Shown here piece by piece: positions 6,301-8,592 of a DNA stretch of 8,592 nucleotides (its first letter is position 1; the number at the start of each line of letters is the position of its first letter). The DNA comes from an uncultured Clostridia bacterium (GTDB lineage Bacteria; Bacillota_A; Clostridia; Oscillospirales; Oscillospiraceae): the NCBI GenBank assembly GCA_947167435.1, contig CAMVIC010000059.1, positions 1-8,592 of the forward strand, read 5' to 3'. Under the pieces are notes generated by a model that ran no database searches, had not been told where the DNA came from, and worked only from the letters and a program-made list of their open reading frames with translations. The translations under genes and the position numbers were made by a program.

Positions 6301-7515
6301 TTGGCACAGATTATCATTCACGTGGATATGGACGCCTTCTATGCCTCCGTAGAGACTAGAGACGACCCCACCCTGCGGGGAAAGCCCCTGATCATCGGCT
6401 CTCTGCCCAATGAGCGGGGCGTGGTGGCCACCTGCAGCTATGAGGCGCGCAGCTACGGCGTCCGCTCCGGGATGAACATCAAGGAGGCCTGGCGGCGCTG
6501 CCCGGGCGGCATCTATATGCACCCGGATTTCGACAAATACAAGGCGGTCTCCGCCCAGCTCCATGCGATCTGGGACTCTTACGCCTCCGCGTCGGAGGCT
6601 GTCGCTCTGGACGAGGCGTATCTGGACGTGACGGAGAATGCCGGCGACTGGGACGGCGCCCGCCGGATTGCCCGCCTCATCAAGCAGCGAACCCTGGACG
6701 AGCTGAAGCTGACCTGCTCGGTGGGCCTTGCCTATTCCAAAACCGCGGCGAAAACCGCCAGCGAGGAGAAGAAGCCGGACGGGTATTTTGAAATCCTCAG
6801 CCCGGAGGAATTTGTGAACCTGATCCGGGAGCGGGACGTGAAGGCCCTCTATACCGTGGGCGGCAGCACCGCCGAAAAGCTCTATGCCGCCGGCATCCGC
6901 ACCGTGGGAGACATTCAGCAGCGGCAGGAGGAGGTGGTCCGCCTGCTGGGCAGACAGGGCAGCTGGATCACCCGGATTGCCTTCGGCATCGACGAGCGCA
7001 GGGTGGAGCCCTATCGGCCGGAGGAGGCCAAATCCATCGGCCGGGAGCTGACCTTTCAGAAAGACGTGGACAACTTCGAGCTGCTGAAGGACGTGCTGTT
7101 CCTGCTGGCGCTGAGCGTGGAGAACCGGGCACGGCGCGTGGGCCTGCGCGGCCGCGGCGTTACCCTGAAGCTCACCTATGGCGACATGAAAAGCATCACC
7201 CGTTCCCGCAGCCCGGCAGACTGTGATTCCGCCGTGTCCATCTGGCGGGAGGCGGTAAGACTGCTGGAAAAGGTGGATAAGCGCCGGGTCCGGCTGATCG
7301 GGGTAAGCCTATATAACCTGAGCGACGGAGAGGAACAGCAGCTGCGGCTGGAGGGCTTTGAGGCTGAGGACCTTCAGGAACAGGAGGCGGAGAGAAAGCG
7401 CGTATTCGCCGCGCTGGAGGCGCGCTATCATCTGGATTTTGAAGGGCACCTGACCCAGCTCTTTCACGCGGAGACCCTGCATAAAACCGCGGAATACATG
7501 CGAAAGCATTTCTGA
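6301..7515 (+). CDS. dinB: DNA polymerase IV (Y-family translesion polymerase)
   Basis: Y-family polymerase that copies past damaged bases with low fidelity, normally recruited by the sliding clamp. Numbered from the TTG, the N-terminus IIIHVDMDAFYASVE carries catalytic Asp9 and Asp11 and a Tyr14 in the steric-gate position. CSYEARSYGVRSG holds the nucleotide-contacting Tyr and Arg, ALDEAYLDVT supplies catalytic Asp104-Glu105 (the usual Ser before LDE is Ala), and SKTAAKTASEEKKPDG is the palm-to-thumb motif. VGGSTAEKLYAAGI is the thumb helix-hairpin-helix. The little-finger domain ends in QLRLEGF (about 347-353), where a QLSLF-like clamp motif is expected but degenerate. TTG at 6301 is preferred: GGGGAGG (6287-6293) is seven bases away and the product starts MAQIIIHVD as in homologues. 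An in-frame ATG at 6274 overlaps the cca stop and is the alternative. Confidence 0.9.
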   Translation: MAQIIIHVDMDAFYASVETRDDPTLRGKPLIIGSLPNERGVVATCSYEARSYGVRSGMNIKEAWRRCPGGIYMHPDFDKYKAVSAQLHAIWDSYASASEAVALDEAYLDVTENAGDWDGARRIARLIKQRTLDELKLTCSVGLAYSKTAAKTASEEKKPDGYFEILSPEEFVNLIRERDVKALYTVGGSTAEKLYAAGIRTVGDIQQRQEEVVRLLGRQGSWITRIAFGIDERRVEPYRPEEAKSIGRELTFQKDVDNFELLKDVLFLLALSVENRARRVGLRGRGVTLKLTYGDMKSITRSRSPADCDSAVSIWREAVRLLEKVDKRRVRLIGVSLYNLSDGEEQQLRLEGFEAEDLQEQEAERKRVFAALEARYHLDFEGHLTQLFHAETLHKTAEYMRKHF

Positions 7516-7543
7516 GAAAACGCACTTCCGCCTGGAATGTGAA

Positions 7544-7587
7544 CGGAGCGCCGAAGGACATTACCCTCCGGCGCTCCGGCGTTTATT
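7544..7587 (+). terminator. Intrinsic terminator after dinB
   Basis: A 10-bp stem, CGGAGCGCCG (7544-7553) with CGGCGCTCCG (7569-7578), is extended inward by AGG/CCT after one mismatch. GTTTATT follows within a few bases. It lies about 30 bases after the dinB stop. Confidence 0.8.
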
Positions 7588-7609
7588 CCGTCTGTTTGTT
7601 CTGTCACGT

Positions 7610-7748
7610 GATCATTCGCTCCGAGAGCCTGAGCCATGACGCAGGTTCGGCGGATGCCTTATCTCATCGACTGTCAGGCAGGACAACCGGGAAGTGCAGT
7701 CAGTCGGAAACCCTGCACGTCCGTGCAGGGCGGAGCCGATGAATGGTC
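7610..7748 (+). ncRNA. Candidate structured RNA, four-helix junction, class not recognised
   Basis: The 310-base gap after dinB has no convincing gene but folds well by eye. The closing helix P1 pairs 7610-7617 with 7741-7748 (8 bp, one G-U) and, after a 4-base bulge (7737-7740), 7618-7623 with 7731-7736 (6 bp). Inside are P2 (7625-7631 with 7642-7648, one G-U, 10-base loop), P3 (7668-7673 with 7701-7706, 27-base loop) and P4 (CCCTGCAC 7711-7718 with 7723-7730, GTCC loop). P4 abuts P1 with no linker, as in coaxial stacking. The two G-U pairs would be A-C mismatches on the other strand, so the plus strand is favoured. A T-rich run (7749-7758) follows. No known riboswitch, SRP, tmRNA, RNase P or ribozyme consensus was matched from memory. 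No clear promoter was seen upstream. Confidence 0.5.
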
Positions 7749-7757
7749 TTGCTTTTC

Positions 7758-7784
7758 TAGACAATATGCGGTATTCTGTATAAT
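7758..7784 (+). promoter_or_regulatory. Candidate promoter of the FecR-domain gene
   Basis: A perfect TATAAT (7779-7784) is preceded by TAGACA (7758-7763, five of six matches to TTGACA). The spacer is only 15 bases, which is short. Transcription would begin near 7791, downstream of the structured element at 7610-7748, leaving a leader of about 107 bases. Confidence 0.55.
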
Positions 7785-7790
7785 AGTGGA

Positions 7791-7897
7791 TGACTTTTCC
7801 ATATCCTGCGCCGGGATACGTGCCCGGCCGGGAAAAAAAGCGACATCGAGAGTCGGAAAACGCGGCGGGAAGACCCGCGGCGTGAAAGGAGACTTCC
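7791..7897 (+). promoter_or_regulatory. Hairpin-rich 5' leader of the FecR-domain gene
   Basis: Three hairpins follow in series: GCCGGG/CCCGGC (7810-7815 with 7823-7828, 7-base loop), CGAC/GTCG (7841-7844 with 7852-7855), and 7861-7869 with 7874-7882 (5 bp, one G-G mismatch, 3 bp, AAGA loop). The last ends five bases before the AGGAG ribosome site (7887-7891). This could influence translation. No known riboswitch consensus was recognised. Confidence 0.4.
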
Positions 7898-8592
7898 ATG
7901 AATAAAGTTCTGCGCAAGCCTTTGTCGGCCCTGCTGCTGGTGCTGGCGCTGCTCCTGGCCCAGGGCGGGAGCGCCCGGGCGGACAGCTACACCGCCTCTA
8001 CCATGCGTCTGCTGCATTACGAGGGCCAGGTGGAAATCCGGGACGTGAACGACGAGCCCCGTTTTCTGCTGGAAAACGCCCGCTTTGCCAGCGGCGAATC
8101 CATGCTCACGGGGAAGGAGAGCTTCGCCTCCGTGGGCCTGGACGACAACCGCGTCGTCACCCTGGACCAGGAGAGCCGGGTGGCCTTCAGCCAGGAGGAG
8201 CAGCGCATGAAGCTGGACCTGGAGGAGGGGACCCTCTTCCTGGACGTACAGGACAAGCTGGATGAAAACGAGAGCTTTGATATCGAGACGGCCACCATGA
8301 CCGTGGGCATCCGGGGAACCATCGTCTTCGTGACCGCGGAGAAAGACGGGGAGAACGGCGAAAGCGCCGAGACCCGTCTGGGCGTTCTGGAGGGCGAGGC
8401 CCGCATCACCTACGCCGACGGCTCCGGCAACAAGCGGAGCCTGGAGGTGAAGGCCGGGGAGACTGCCGCCGTCACCGCTACGGAGAGCAGCCACCGGCAG
8501 ATGAGTGCCGCGGACGTGCCCGCCTTCGTGGTGGAGCAGGTGGAGAAGGATCCCCAGGTCCGGGAGCGGGTTACCGCCGCCTGGGAGAAGTG
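7898..8592 (+). CDS. Secreted FecR-domain protein (3' end beyond window)
   Basis: The frame is open from ATG at 7898 to the window edge (231 codons, no stop), so the gene is truncated on the right. AGGAG at 7887-7891 gives a six-base spacing to the ATG. The product starts with a classical signal peptide: basic MNKVLRKP, hydrophobic core LSALLLVLALLLAQ, and a likely cleavage after SARA (residue 28). The mature part has the beta-rich FecR fold: GQVEIRD (43-49), a repeated L-x-L-D strand pattern around 80-120, the hallmark FDIETATMTVGIRGTIVFV (127-145), LGVLEGEARIT (161-171) and LEVKAGETAAV (182-192), then a charged helical part. In Gram-negatives FecR relays iron-citrate signals to a sigma factor. 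Here no sigma factor or TonB receptor is seen and the protein has no cytoplasmic domain, so it is more likely an exported FecR-like domain of unknown role. Confidence 0.8.
   Translation, partial: MNKVLRKPLSALLLVLALLLAQGGSARADSYTASTMRLLHYEGQVEIRDVNDEPRFLLENARFASGESMLTGKESFASVGLDDNRVVTLDQESRVAFSQEEQRMKLDLEEGTLFLDVQDKLDENESFDIETATMTVGIRGTIVFVTAEKDGENGESAETRLGVLEGEARITYADGSGNKRSLEVKAGETAAVTATESSHRQMSAADVPAFVVEQVEKDPQVRERVTAAWEK

Noticed and set aside
4925..6307. 460-codon minus-strand frame opposite the tRNA nucleotidyltransferase
   Set aside because: The product is Pro/Gln/Arg/Gly-rich with no motif, while the plus-strand frame carries all the class II catalytic motifs in order.
7674..7700. Possible glycine riboswitch or SRP RNA core, from TCAGGCAGGACA and CCGGGAAG
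   Set aside because: Only short fragments resemble those consensus sequences. Spacing and flanking helices do not match, so no known class is claimed.
7636..7905. Small plus-strand frames in the dinB-FecR gap (also 7539-7742)
   Set aside because: They lack good ribosome sites, have mixed composition, and run through the terminator, the structured element or the FecR promoter.
7757..8494. 245-codon minus-strand frame opposite the FecR gene
   Set aside because: The plus strand has a ribosome site, signal peptide and FecR core. The minus frame also crosses the promoter and leader and has no domain.

Overview
The window looks like chromosome from a GC-rich, Gram-positive, anaerobic gut Firmicute, most likely in or near the Oscillospiraceae (Oscillibacter/Flavonifractor type). 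This rests on three things: oxygen-sensitive 2-hydroxyacyl-CoA dehydratase genes, the DegV and HD-domain tRNA nucleotidyltransferase types, and strong AGGAGG-like ribosome sites with strong G/C third-position bias. The genus is an inference. No mobile element, CRISPR array, tRNA or rRNA gene was seen.

Layout. (1) Positions 1-2073, plus strand, is the end of an operon. It holds the C-terminal part of one 2-hydroxyacyl-CoA dehydratase subunit, a complete 532-residue second subunit overlapping it by 4 bp, and an unlisted 59-residue single-pass membrane protein behind a very strong ribosome site. The two dehydratase subunits would form an Fe-S heterodimer that removes water from a 2-hydroxyacyl-CoA during amino-acid fermentation; an ATP-driven activator gene is expected upstream, outside the window. 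(2) Positions 2080-2225 form a convergent intergenic region with three hairpins in series and a short heptamer repeat. (3) Positions 2236-2934, minus strand, encode a TVP38/TMEM64 (VTT/DedA-like) membrane protein. (4) Positions 3108-3881 are a self-contained unit: a near-consensus promoter, a helix-turn-helix protein with four membrane segments, and a terminator. (5) Positions 3914-4919 are a DegV-family lipid-binding protein, also with its own terminator. (6) Positions 4942-7587 are a two-gene unit for a CCA-adding/poly(A)-polymerase-like tRNA nucleotidyltransferase and DNA polymerase IV (dinB), ending at a terminator. Both genes probably use non-ATG starts (GTG and TTG). (7) Positions 7588-7897 are a long non-coding stretch. 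It holds a candidate four-helix structured RNA (7610-7748), then a promoter and a hairpin-rich leader. (8) Position 7898 to the end is a secreted FecR-domain protein that runs off the window.

Most of the window is ordinary housekeeping or accessory metabolism. The best candidate for something undescribed is the structured element at 7610-7748. Its 14-bp closing helix encloses three further helices, and its two G-U pairs fit only the plus strand. The next best are the small membrane protein attached to the dehydratase operon and the triple-hairpin convergent region.
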